From: Marimonas arenosa
GTDB taxonomy: Bacteria > Pseudomonadota > Alphaproteobacteria > Rhodobacterales > Rhodobacteraceae
Length of the DNA stretch: 64,000 nt
Direction of reading: 5' to 3'
NCBI RefSeq assembly: GCF_030848945.1
Contig: NZ_JANHAX010000005.1
Coordinates: 1-64,000, forward strand
In this document: positions 28,657 to 36,629 of the stretch, piece after piece
Layout: the number at the start of each line of letters is the position of its first letter
Position numbering within the stretch: position 1 is the stretch's first letter
Program-made: the position numbers and the translations under genes
Notes under the pieces: generated by a model
The model's input: the letters and a program-made list of their open reading frames with translations, nothing else
Told to the model about the DNA's origin: nothing
Databases searched by the model: none

Positions 28657-28750
28657 GCGCCGTCTGTCCATGATTGGCCGCACCGGGTCAAGCCCACCTG
28701 CGCGGATTGGCGGAATTCCGGACGCCGAACTAACATGTTATTATGTAGGT

Positions 28751-29062
28751 ATGAAATGGCTTCTGATCCTTCCCTTCGCATTGGCGGCCAGCCCGGGGCT
28801 GGCCGACTACAACCTCAACGGCAAGACCATCGACTGCTATTGCACCGATTCCTCTGGCGGGCGGGTCGAGTTGGGGGAAACCATCTGCCTGCAGGTCGAC
28901 GGCAAAATGTTCATGGCGCAATGCCAGATGAGCCTGAACGTGCCGATGTGGCGCAAGATTCGCGATGGCTGTCTCAGTTCACAGGTCTTCACCCCGCAAA
29001 ATGGCCAGCCAGGCCTCCAGTCGCTCCCGGTTGACGCCCGCGTCACCGCGGCCAAATCTTGA
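28751..29062 (+). CDS. Small exported cysteine-containing protein (103 aa)
   Basis: The protein has a signal peptide (MKWLLILPFALAASPGLA) and a mature part with five cysteines, including CYC (29-31) and single Cys at CLQVDG, AQCQMS and DGCLSS. It looks like a small disulfide-stabilised periplasmic protein of unknown role. Its last 28 codons overlap the convergent DUF1499 gene by 84 bases. The conserved-looking part ends before the overlap. Confidence 0.65.
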   Translation: MKWLLILPFALAASPGLADYNLNGKTIDCYCTDSSGGRVELGETICLQVDGKMFMAQCQMSLNVPMWRKIRDGCLSSQVFTPQNGQPGLQSLPVDARVTAAKS

Positions 29063-29389
29063 CCGGGCCCACAACACGATCTTGCCGTCCGCCGCGTGGA
29101 CGGTGGTGTAGTCCGGGAAGCCCCAAAGCGCCGACCGGCTGACATAGGTGATCATCCCCACCCCGACCGAACCGGCCAGGGTCCGTGTCCGCGGCCAGTC
29201 CTGCGCAATCGCGTCGAGCCGCGCCAGACGTGTCGGCGCATCGTCGATCACCCGCACCGCAGCGTTGGCAAAGTTCCGGTCCCGGTCGAATTTGGGGCTG
29301 ACATGCCAGCGCGCCGGATCGCTCGGTGCCAGCCGCACATAAGCCCCGGTCAGCAGCACGGCCACCAAGACCACTGCAAAAATCCACAT
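28979..29389 (-). CDS. DUF1499 domain protein
   Basis: This 136-aa protein has one N-terminal membrane helix (MWIFAVVLVAVLLTGAYVRL) and the DUF1499 domain, ending with the characteristic ARSRFGRGDAGVNRERLEAWL. The start at 29389 was preferred over 29410 because AGGGTGAG lies just before it. The family is widespread in proteobacteria and of unknown function. It lies 50 bases after agmatinase on the same strand. Confidence 0.82.
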   Translation of the reverse strand: MWIFAVVLVAVLLTGAYVRLAPSDPARWHVSPKFDRDRNFANAAVRVIDDAPTRLARLDAIAQDWPRTRTLAGSVGVGMITYVSRSALWGFPDYTTVHAADGKIVLWARSRFGRGDAGVNRERLEAWLAILRGEDL

Positions 29390-29440
29390 GAAGCTCACCC
29401 TGAAACCCATTGATTTTTCTGCGCCACCTCGCCTCTCCAG

Positions 29441-30406
29441 TTATCCCTTGCGCCGCGTCCACCCCCACAGGCAGATGATCTCCATCGCCACATGCGCCCC
29501 CGCCACCGCCGTGGTTCCACTCGGATCGAAGGGCGGCGACACCTCGACCACGTCGCCGCCGACCAGGTTGATCCCGGCCAGGTCGCGCAGCAGGATCGCC
29601 GCCTGCCCGCTGGTGAGCCCGCCCCACACCGGCGTGCCGGTCCCCGGCGCAAAGGCCGGGTCGAGCCCGTCGATATCGAAGCTCAGGTAGACCGGCCGGT
29701 CCCCGACGATCTCGCGGGCCTTTGCGGCGGCGGCTTGCGGGCCTGTCTCATGCACCTCGCGCGCGTCGATGATGTTCACACCCAGCGTGTCGTCGTTCAC
29801 CGTGCGGATGCCGATCTGCACCGATGTCTTCGGGTCCACGATGCCGGTTTTCACCGCCTTGTAGAACATCGTGCCGTGGTCGACCCGATCCATGTTGTCA
29901 TCCGCCCAGGTGTCGGTATGAGCGTCCACCTGGATCAGCGAGATTGGCCCGAACTTCTCGGCATAAGCCTTTAAGATCGGGAAGGAAATGTAATGATCCC
30001 CCCCCAGCGTCACGCTCCCCGCGCCGGCGTCGAGAATGCTGCGGATATGGGCTGTCACCGTGTCGGGAAAGGCCGGGATGTTGGCGTAGTCGAACGCCAT
30101 GTCGCCATAATCGACGATGTCGAACTCCTCGAGCGGTGAATAGCCCCAGCCATAGGGCGGATCGGGGGCCAGCAGCGCGCTCATCTCGCGTATCTGTCGC
30201 GGGCCAAGCCGCGTGCCGGGGCGGTTGGTCACCGCCTGGTCGAAGGGGATGCCGGTGACGGCGATATCGACGCCGGTCAGATCCTTGGTATAGCGCCGCC
30301 GCAGGAACGAGGTCGCGCCGCCAAAGGTGTTCTCAAAGGACTGGCCCCGGTCGCTTTCGCGGGTGAACGCTTCGTCCACGTAGCGTTTCGAATCTTCCAG
30401 CGCCAT
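29441..30406 (-). CDS. speB: Agmatinase
   Basis: Agmatinase hydrolyses agmatine to putrescine and urea with two Mn ions. The 321-aa protein has the ureohydrolase metal-binding blocks LGGDHYISFPIL (about 138-149), VDAHTDTW (about 163-170) and SFDIDGLDPAFAPGTGTP (about 248-265). GGAGG precedes the ATG. Close upstream lies the palindrome ATTTGATCAAAT, shared with the gamma-glutamyl polyamine operon at 11.2-16 kb, which would use the putrescine made here. Other ureohydrolases (such as guanidinopropionase) cannot be fully excluded. Confidence 0.87.
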   Translation of the reverse strand: MALEDSKRYVDEAFTRESDRGQSFENTFGGATSFLRRRYTKDLTGVDIAVTGIPFDQAVTNRPGTRLGPRQIREMSALLAPDPPYGWGYSPLEEFDIVDYGDMAFDYANIPAFPDTVTAHIRSILDAGAGSVTLGGDHYISFPILKAYAEKFGPISLIQVDAHTDTWADDNMDRVDHGTMFYKAVKTGIVDPKTSVQIGIRTVNDDTLGVNIIDAREVHETGPQAAAAKAREIVGDRPVYLSFDIDGLDPAFAPGTGTPVWGGLTSGQAAILLRDLAGINLVGGDVVEVSPPFDPSGTTAVAGAHVAMEIICLWGWTRRKG

Positions 30407-30419
30407 GGCTCCGCCTCCA

Positions 30420-30433
30420 TAATTTGATCAAAT
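30420..30433 (-). promoter_or_regulatory. Polyamine palindrome upstream of agmatinase
   Basis: The perfect palindrome ATTTGATCAAAT (30422-30433) lies 16 bases before the agmatinase start. On the minus strand the 14 bases TTTGATCAAATTAT (ending at 30420 or just beyond the palindrome) are identical to the site before the first ligase gene at 11197-11210. Confidence 0.65.
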
Positions 30434-30523
30434 TTTGGCATTCGGAGTCCAAACGTCAAGCGCAAAGCAAGCTGGCTGCAAATTTGCGCAGCGGCGTTTG
30501 CAAACCAAGTGCAATGTGCCCCG

Positions 30524-31789
30524 TCAGAACCCGCCGATTTCCAGGCTGAACAGTGGTCCTTGCTGTGCGCCGCCTTGTTCCGGGTCGCCCCAACAATCGA
30601 AGTTCCCGTCATTTTCGAGAATGAAGCGGATCAACAGCCCTTGCGCCCCTGCGGCCGGGTCCGGAAGCCCGCGGTGCTCGTGCATCCAGCAAAGCGGTTC
30701 GCACGCCCGGTTGTAGGTGGCAATCCTTGCATCGGCCCGCAACCGCAACTCATTGGCCTCGGGATGCGGCGGCAAAAGCACTTCTGGTTCGGCGCCGGAT
30801 GGGCTGAGAATGCGAAGCCCGCCATCCTCGGGGTGAAATTCCAGCTTATATCCTTGCGCCGTCTCCCAGTACTGGCCTTTGACGAAGCGGCGATCCTGAC
30901 CATAGGTGTGAATCTGCCAGTCCTGCCGATCGGTGCCGGGGTTGCGAATGTCGCCACCGAACAGCGGGTGCTGGGCCAAATACTCCCATTGCACCACCGC
31001 GCCGTCGCCCTGAAACGGATCGCCCAGACGCACGAATACGTCCTGTCGCTTAGCTTTTTCGATTTCCAGATGAAAGACCATGTCCAGTTCACTGCGCGCC
31101 GCCGCGATCCCCGCCTCGTTGCGGAATGTCAGCGGCGGGTCGATTTTGTAAGATTGAACGACCTTGCCGTTTCGCAAAACCCGGGCCTCCCCGATATCGC
31201 CATCTTTCGAGAACTCCTTCTCGACAGCCGCGCACAGATATCCCAGCGTCTGGTTGAGAAACTGACCGTTTTCCTTTGCGGTATCGCGGATCTCGTTCAG
31301 ATGGCCACTCAGTTCGGGCTGTATCGATGCCGGATCGTCAGACGGCGGTCCCAGCGTTTCGACCTTGGCCATTTCCTGGGCGATGGCATAAACCATCGAA
31401 TTGGCAAGAATATAGATCGCAGCGCCCAGCATGCGCCGATCTGTCGGTGCCTGCACGGTTTCCAGCACGAGTCTCAGGCTGGAAATGTTCTTGCTTAGTT
31501 CAGCGAGCAGCAATTCACGCGAATCGCCGCGTTTCAGCATTGGCAAATAGGTATACTGCATCGAACGTTTCACTTCGTTGAGCGCATCGTCCGCCCTTTG
31601 GATTTCCGCCTTGGTGAATTCGGAATGCACGATGCCGCGGATGTGCTCATAAACTTCGTCGAAATAAGTGGGAACTTCGTCGGCAGGAAAGATCGCATCG
31701 AACAGCCGGCCGCCGATTGCTCCGACGAACCCGCCGGAAATTCCCTTAGCCAGGCTCTTTCCCAAAATGACAATGTCAAATTCACTCAT
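30524..31789 (-). CDS. Unknown 421-aa protein, possible pore-forming helical N-terminus
   Basis: No family is recognised with certainty. The N-terminal 145 residues are helical, with a Gly-rich hydrophobic hairpin-like stretch (about 11-34, GISGGFVGAIGGRLFDAIF), an amphipathic helix region VPTYFDEVYEHIRGIVHSEF (39-58) and a further hydrophobic helix LGAAIYILANSMVYAIAQEM (121-140). This arrangement recalls the helical pore domain of Cry-type delta-endotoxins, an inference from pattern only. The C-terminal half (about 230-421) is rich in aromatic and polar residues and probably beta. AGGAG precedes the ATG at 31789. Lower G+C than its neighbours suggests transfer. Confidence 0.6.
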   Translation of the reverse strand: MSEFDIVILGKSLAKGISGGFVGAIGGRLFDAIFPADEVPTYFDEVYEHIRGIVHSEFTKAEIQRADDALNEVKRSMQYTYLPMLKRGDSRELLLAELSKNISSLRLVLETVQAPTDRRMLGAAIYILANSMVYAIAQEMAKVETLGPPSDDPASIQPELSGHLNEIRDTAKENGQFLNQTLGYLCAAVEKEFSKDGDIGEARVLRNGKVVQSYKIDPPLTFRNEAGIAAARSELDMVFHLEIEKAKRQDVFVRLGDPFQGDGAVVQWEYLAQHPLFGGDIRNPGTDRQDWQIHTYGQDRRFVKGQYWETAQGYKLEFHPEDGGLRILSPSGAEPEVLLPPHPEANELRLRADARIATYNRACEPLCWMHEHRGLPDPAAGAQGLLIRFILENDGNFDCWGDPEQGGAQQGPLFSLEIGGF

Positions 31790-32050
31790 GCGACTTTCTC
31801 CTATTGCCTTCTTCAACGGACCCAAGCTGACAGAAACCGGCGGCCGCGCCAAAGGGTTTACGCGCCGGCCGCCCGGTCTTGGCGATGGACCTCCGCACAG
31901 GGAATGCGCCGGGTTCCCGACCGTGCAGGGCGCTCGTAGTCGCCGCGTCACGGCTTGGGCGAACCAGGCGCGTCTTGTAGATGTTTGTCACAGCCATCGG
32001 GCGGTTTCGTGCTATTTTTCCTAACGTCACTAACAAAATCCGAGGTGCCC

Positions 32051-32755
32051 ATGTCAGAAAACACCGTCTGCGCCATTCTCGGTGCCGGCCCCGGTAACGG
32101 CGCCGCCTGCGCAAGGCGCTTTGCCGCCGCAGGCTATACCACCGCACTCTGCGCCCGCGACGTGGCGCGTCTCGATGCGCTGGCCGCCGACATCGACGGC
32201 GCCCGCCCCTTCTCCTGCGACATCACCGATCCCGCCTCGCTCGCATCGGCGCTCGGCGCCATCCGAACCGAACTGGGCCCGATCACAACGCTCATCTTCA
32301 ACGCTGGCGCCTCGCACTGGGGCGGGATCGACGATCTCGACGATACCGCCCTCGAACAGGATTTCACCCTCCACGCCCTCGGCCTGTTCCGCGCCGTCCA
32401 GGCCGTGTTGCCCGACATGCGGGCGGCCGGCCACGGCACCATCATCGTGATCGGCGCGGGGGCGGCCCTACGGGGCCGGCCGGCCTCGATCTCGGTCGCA
32501 GCCGCCAAGGCGGCGCAGCGCTCGATCGCCCAGTCGCTGGCCCGCCAGCTCGGCCCCGAGAACATCCATGTCAGTTATCTCGTGCTCGACGGCATCGTCG
32601 ATCTCGACCGTGCGAAACACCGCTTCCCCGACAAGCCCGACGCGTTTTTTCTCACCGCCGCCGGCGTCGCCGATGCCGCCTTCCTGCTCAGCCAGCAGGA
32701 CCGTCAGGCCTGGAGTTTCGAGCTCGACCTGCGCCCGTTCGGTGAAACCTGGTGA
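32051..32755 (+). CDS. SDR-family protein lacking the usual catalytic tyrosine
   Basis: This 234-aa Rossmann protein starts MSENTVCAILGAGPGNGAACARR and has the NAG motif in LIFNAGASHWGG (about residues 79-90). In the active-site region the normal YxxxK is replaced by VAAAK (SISVAAAKAAQR, about 150-161), so Tyr is missing while Lys is kept. It may bind a dinucleotide without normal SDR catalysis. The start is decided by GAGGTGCCC before the ATG. A 17-bp hairpin separates it from the convergent amidohydrolase. Confidence 0.8.
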   Translation: MSENTVCAILGAGPGNGAACARRFAAAGYTTALCARDVARLDALAADIDGARPFSCDITDPASLASALGAIRTELGPITTLIFNAGASHWGGIDDLDDTALEQDFTLHALGLFRAVQAVLPDMRAAGHGTIIVIGAGAALRGRPASISVAAAKAAQRSIAQSLARQLGPENIHVSYLVLDGIVDLDRAKHRFPDKPDAFFLTAAGVADAAFLLSQQDRQAWSFELDLRPFGETW

Positions 32756-32776
32756 CCGCGTCGCCGCAAGCGTCGC

Positions 32777-32833
32777 CCCCTGCCTTTCAAGGGCGCGGGG
32801 TTGGCGGGTGGGAGCCCCCTTGAAAGGCAGGGG
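32777..32833. terminator. 17-bp inverted repeat between convergent genes
   Basis: A perfect 17-base stem CCCCTGCCTTTCAAGGG (32777-32793) pairs with its complement at 32817-32833 across a 23-base loop. The right arm ends at the stop codon of the minus-strand amidohydrolase. It probably separates the two convergent transcripts. Confidence 0.6.
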
Positions 32834-33994
32834 TCAGAGCGGTGCCGCCTTCTCGACGATCCGGGCCAGATATGATGCCCCAACCGGCGCGATGGCGTCG
32901 TTGAAATTGTACTTCGGGTGATGCACCGTCGGCCCCTCGCCGTTGCCGACGAAGGCATAGGCCCCGGGCCGCGCTTCCAGCATATAGGCGAAATCCTCGG
33001 CCGCCATAATCGGCGTGGCGTTGTCTTCCACCCGGTCTGCTCCCACCACGTCGCGGGCCACGCCCGCGGCAAAGACGGTCTGCTCGGGATGATTCACGGT
33101 AGCCGGGTAGCCGCGGTCATAGTCGAGCACCGCTTCGACGCCGAACGCAGCGGCCTGTCCGGCCACGATCTCGCCCATGCGGCGTTCGACCATGTCGCGC
33201 GCTTCCGGGGCAAAGCTCCGCACCGTGCCGCAAACCCGCGCGGTATCGGGAATGATGTTGGTGGCCGTACCGGTGCTGATCTGGGTGACCGAGATCACCA
33301 GCCGGTTGGCGCTGTTGTTGTTGCGGCTTACGATGGTCTGGATCGCTTGGCATATCGAAACCGCTGCCACCACCGGATCGACCGTGTCGTGCGGCTCGGC
33401 GCCGTGGCCGCCGCGGCCCTGAATATCAATATAGAAGGCATCGACTGCCGCCAGCAGCGGCCCCGGTGTCATCGCGATCAAGCCTTCCGGCAGGCCGGGG
33501 CCATTGTGGATGCCGTACACCTCGTCGATGCCGTATTTCTCCATCACGCCTTCCTGCACCATGGCCTGCCCACCGCCGCCGCCTTCCTCGTCGGGCTGGA
33601 AGAGCAGCACCGCGCGGCCGCGGAAATTGCGCGTCTCGGCAAGGTATTTCGCGGCCCCCAAGAGCATCGCGGTATGCCCGTCATGGCCACAGGCATGCAT
33701 CTTGCCCGGCACTTTCGACGCGTAGTCGAGCCCGGTTTCCTCTTCGATCGGCAACGCGTCCATGTCGGCGCGCAGCCCGATGGTCGGGCCCTCGCCCTGC
33801 CCTTCGATCACCGCCACGACACCCGACTCGGCCCAGCCGGTGGAGATGTCGGTGATCCCGAACTCCTTGAGCCGCTCGACCACGAAGGCCGCGGTCTGGT
33901 GGCAGTCGCGCCCCAGCTCGGGGTTTTCGTGGATATGCCGCCGCCATGCGGTCATCTCGTCGGCCAGCCCGGCGATTCTGTTGATCACGGCCAT
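32834..33994 (-). CDS. M20-family amidohydrolase (hippurate hydrolase-like), copy 1
   Basis: This 386-aa metallo-hydrolase starts MAVINRIAGLADEMTAWRRH. It has the M20D metal-binding motifs HACGHDGHTAMLLGAAKYL (about residues 96-114) and DEEGGGGG (about 132-139) and the catalytic GPLLAAVDAFYI region. Such enzymes remove acyl or aminoacyl groups from N-acylated amino acids or indole conjugates; the substrate is unknown. A close paralogue lies upstream on the same strand at 34412-35581. Antisense frames here are long only because of codon bias. Confidence 0.9.
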   Translation of the reverse strand: MAVINRIAGLADEMTAWRRHIHENPELGRDCHQTAAFVVERLKEFGITDISTGWAESGVVAVIEGQGEGPTIGLRADMDALPIEEETGLDYASKVPGKMHACGHDGHTAMLLGAAKYLAETRNFRGRAVLLFQPDEEGGGGGQAMVQEGVMEKYGIDEVYGIHNGPGLPEGLIAMTPGPLLAAVDAFYIDIQGRGGHGAEPHDTVDPVVAAVSICQAIQTIVSRNNNSANRLVISVTQISTGTATNIIPDTARVCGTVRSFAPEARDMVERRMGEIVAGQAAAFGVEAVLDYDRGYPATVNHPEQTVFAAGVARDVVGADRVEDNATPIMAAEDFAYMLEARPGAYAFVGNGEGPTVHHPKYNFNDAIAPVGASYLARIVEKAAPL

Positions 33995-34208
33995 GTCTCG
34001 CGCCCTTTCGTCCAAGTCCTGCGCCCACTCAAGCCCAATCGCGGCCGCCCGGCAAGCCTTACGCGCTTGCCAACGCCGAAACAGCGCAGGAGACGCGCGA
34101 AGCCACGCAAACCGACGACGCCTTTGCATAGTCACCCCGCTTCGGGATGGGGTGAGTTCTGGCCTGGAGCAGACATTGGTTTCGCATTGGCTTCGCCACT
34201 CCGACCGA

Positions 34209-34328
34209 CTGGGGGGCCAGCCCCCCAGACCCCCGGGATATTTGGAGAAAGAGGAAGACAAGCGTGTTTTCCTTCATCTGACCTGAAATATCCCGGAGGG
34301 GGTGCGGGGGAGGCAGCGCCTCCCCCGC
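34209..34328. repeat. REP-like cluster between the two amidohydrolase genes
   Basis: Three inverted repeats occur here. They are CTGGGGGG/CCCCCCAG (34209-34228), CCCCCGGGATATTT (34230-34243) facing AAATATCCCGGAGGGGG (34286-34302), and an 11-bp stem GCGGGGGAGGC/GCCTCCCCCGC (34304-34328). They match the plan of the copies at 16025, 41634 and 58816. The rest of the 417-base gap holds no gene. Confidence 0.65.
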
Positions 34329-34411
34329 CTCGGTCGGATCGCGGCGCGCGATCCGAAAACGGAACATCCACGCCTCTAAAGCCAGCCCTTTCCGGGCACC
34401 CAGCGCAGCTC

Positions 34412-35581
34412 TCACCCACCTGCCACGGGATGATGCCGCTCGATCAGCCGGGCGAAAAAGCTGGCCCCGAATGGCGCCACCGCGTCGTTGAAATCAAATT
34501 CCGGATGGTGCACCGACGGCCCAACGCCCTGACCGAGGAAGAAAAACGCCCCCGGCCGCGCCTCAAGCATATAGGAGAAATCCTCGGCACCCATCTCGGG
34601 CGGCAGCGCGGTCAGCACGTTGTCTTCGCCCGCCACTTCGCGGGCAATCTCGGCGGCCTTCCCGGTCTGCGCGGCATGGTTCACCGTCGCAGGATAGTTG
34701 CGCTGATACGCGAGCCGCGCTTCGACGCCGTAAACCGCCGCCTGGGCGCTGACGATCTCGCCGATCCGCCGTTCGGCCATGTCGCGGATCGCGGGCGAGA
34801 AGCTGCGCACCGTCCCGGCCAGATAGGCGGTTTCGGGAATGATGTTCATCGCGCTGCCGCCGTGGATCTGCGTCACCGACACCACCAGCTCTTCCAGGGG
34901 CCGCGTGTTACGGCTCACCACCGTCTGCATCGCCTGCAGAATCGCCGCCGCCGCCGGCAGCGGGTCGATGCAGGTGTCGGGATAGGCGGCGTGCCCGCCC
35001 TTGCCGGTGAGGAAAATCTCGAAATCGTCCACCGCCGCCATCAGAGGCCCTGGCCGCGTGCGGAACTCCCCCAGCCCCCCGAACGGATCGGTGTGCAACG
35101 CATAGACCTCCTCGACCTCGAAACGGTCCATGATGCCTTCTTCCACCATGATCCGCCCGCCGCCGATGGTCTCTTCCGCCGGCTGGAAGATCAGCACCGC
35201 GCGCCCGCTGAAGTTCCGCGTCTCGGCCAGGTATTTCGCCGCGCCCAGCAGCATCGCGGTGTGCCCGTCATGGCCACAGGCATGCATCCGCCCCGGCACA
35301 GTGCTGGCCCAGCCCGCCCCGGTCGCCTCATCCATCGGCAGCGCGTCCATGTCGGCGCGCAAACCGGTCACCGGCCCCAGTCCCTGTCCGCGGATCACCG
35401 CCACCACGCCGCTTTCTGCGATGCCCTCGTGAATTTCGTCGACCCCAAACGCGCGCAGCTTCTCCGCCACGAACGCAGCCGTCTGGTGGCAGTCGAGCCC
35501 CAGTTCGGGATGCATGTGCAGATGCCGCCGCCATCCGGCCATCTCGTCGGCGAACCCGGCAATACGGTTGATCACTGCCAT
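34412..35581 (-). CDS. M20-family amidohydrolase, copy 2
   Basis: This 389-aa paralogue of the preceding gene starts MAVINRIAGFADEMAGWRRHLHMHPE, with HACGHDGHTAMLLGAAKYLAETRNF (about 96-120) and PAEETIGGG (about 130-138). Sequence blocks are nearly identical between the copies, but the substrate-facing loops differ, for example ALHTDPFGGLGEFRTRPGP where the other has GIHNGPGLPEGLIAMTPGP. This suggests duplication followed by divergence of specificity. It is divergent from mazG. Confidence 0.9.
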   Translation of the reverse strand: MAVINRIAGFADEMAGWRRHLHMHPELGLDCHQTAAFVAEKLRAFGVDEIHEGIAESGVVAVIRGQGLGPVTGLRADMDALPMDEATGAGWASTVPGRMHACGHDGHTAMLLGAAKYLAETRNFSGRAVLIFQPAEETIGGGRIMVEEGIMDRFEVEEVYALHTDPFGGLGEFRTRPGPLMAAVDDFEIFLTGKGGHAAYPDTCIDPLPAAAAILQAMQTVVSRNTRPLEELVVSVTQIHGGSAMNIIPETAYLAGTVRSFSPAIRDMAERRIGEIVSAQAAVYGVEARLAYQRNYPATVNHAAQTGKAAEIAREVAGEDNVLTALPPEMGAEDFSYMLEARPGAFFFLGQGVGPSVHHPEFDFNDAVAPFGASFFARLIERHHPVAGG

Positions 35582-35639
35582 TCTCTGGACTCCCTGTTGC
35601 TCACCCGGCACAAACAATCCCGGAAAGGACCCCGACGCA

Positions 35640-36461
35640 ATGGCCGAAAACCACCTCATCCACGATCCCCATGGCGGCATGCCCCGCCTTCTGGAAATCA
35701 TGCGTCGCCTGCGCGATCCTGAAACCGGGTGTCCATGGGATATCGAACAGTCCTTCGCCACCATCGCCCCCTACACGATCGAAGAGGCCTATGAGGTCGC
35801 CGACGCGATCGAGCGCGAGGCCTGGGACGAGCTCAAGGGCGAACTCGGCGACCTGCTGTTCCAGTCGGTCTTCCACGCCCAGATGGCAGCCGAGGCCGGG
35901 CTTTTTACCTTCGACGAGGTGGCCGACACCATGTCCGACAAGATGGTGGCGCGCCACCCGCACGTGTTCGGCGACGAGAGCCGCGACAAGTCGGCCGAGC
36001 AGCAGACTGTCGACTGGGAAACCATCAAGGCCGCCGAACGGGCGGACAAGAAACAACACCGCACGCTCGATGGTGTCGCCGTCGGGCTGCCGGCGCTGCT
36101 GCGCGCGGTCAAGCTGCAGAAGCGTGCCGCCCGCGTCGGCTTCGACTGGCCCTCGACCAGAGAGGTGGTCGACAAGATCGTCGAAGAAGCGCGTGAACTG
36201 GCCGAGGCCCGTGACACGATGAGCGAGACCGAGGTTTTCGAGGAGTTCGGCGACATGCTCTTCGTTATCGCTAACCTTGCACGGCACCTGAAGATCGACC
36301 CCGAATCGGCCCTGCGCGCCGCCAATGCCAAGTTCACCCGCCGGTTCGAGCGCATCGAGGGCCTGCTCGCCGAGCGCGAAAAGACCCCCGAAGACAGCGA
36401 TCTGGAAGAAATGGACGCGCTCTGGAACCTGGCCAAGGCCGAAGAGAAGAACAGCCGTTAA
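35640..36461 (+). CDS. mazG: Nucleoside triphosphate pyrophosphohydrolase
   Basis: MazG removes pyrophosphate from (d)NTPs, thereby clearing damaged nucleotides and lowering ppGpp-related stress. The 273-aa protein has the usual two repeated MazG domains: the first with CPWDIEQSFATIAPYTIEEAYE (about 24-45) and EELKGELGDLLFQSVFH-like Glu-rich helices, and the second around EEARELAEARDTMSETEVFEEFGDMLFVIANL (about 180-211). AAAGGA precedes the ATG. Confidence 0.94.
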   Translation: MAENHLIHDPHGGMPRLLEIMRRLRDPETGCPWDIEQSFATIAPYTIEEAYEVADAIEREAWDELKGELGDLLFQSVFHAQMAAEAGLFTFDEVADTMSDKMVARHPHVFGDESRDKSAEQQTVDWETIKAAERADKKQHRTLDGVAVGLPALLRAVKLQKRAARVGFDWPSTREVVDKIVEEARELAEARDTMSETEVFEEFGDMLFVIANLARHLKIDPESALRAANAKFTRRFERIEGLLAEREKTPEDSDLEEMDALWNLAKAEEKNSR

Positions 36462-36566
36462 GAGTCTGCTTGGAATATGTTTTACGGTCATTCGGCAGAT
36501 CCGGAGCGACCGGACCCTCGCCTCATCCGGACCGGCGCCGAAGTATCTGACTTTTCGACTCAAGTA

Positions 36567-36595
36567 TTGACCTGACTGATTTTGTCGGATTTAAC
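36567..36595 (+). promoter_or_regulatory. Candidate sigma-70 promoter of the iron-binding protein gene
   Basis: TTGACC (36567-36572) and TTTAAC (36590-36595) are separated by 17 bases, close to the housekeeping consensus, and lie 35 bases before the start codon. The spacer TGACTGATTTTGTCGG has partial dyad symmetry that could bind an iron regulator, but this cannot be shown from one site. Confidence 0.5.
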
Positions 36596-36629
36596 CGAGC
36601 CCACGCAACACATGAACAGGAGAGTGCGC

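Noticed and set aside
32918..35722. Very long plus-strand open frame (over 900 codons) opposite the two amidohydrolases
   Set aside because: It is a shadow caused by GC-rich codon bias. The minus-strand frames show clear M20 motifs, and the plus-strand translation is His/Arg-rich with no domain and no ribosome binding site.
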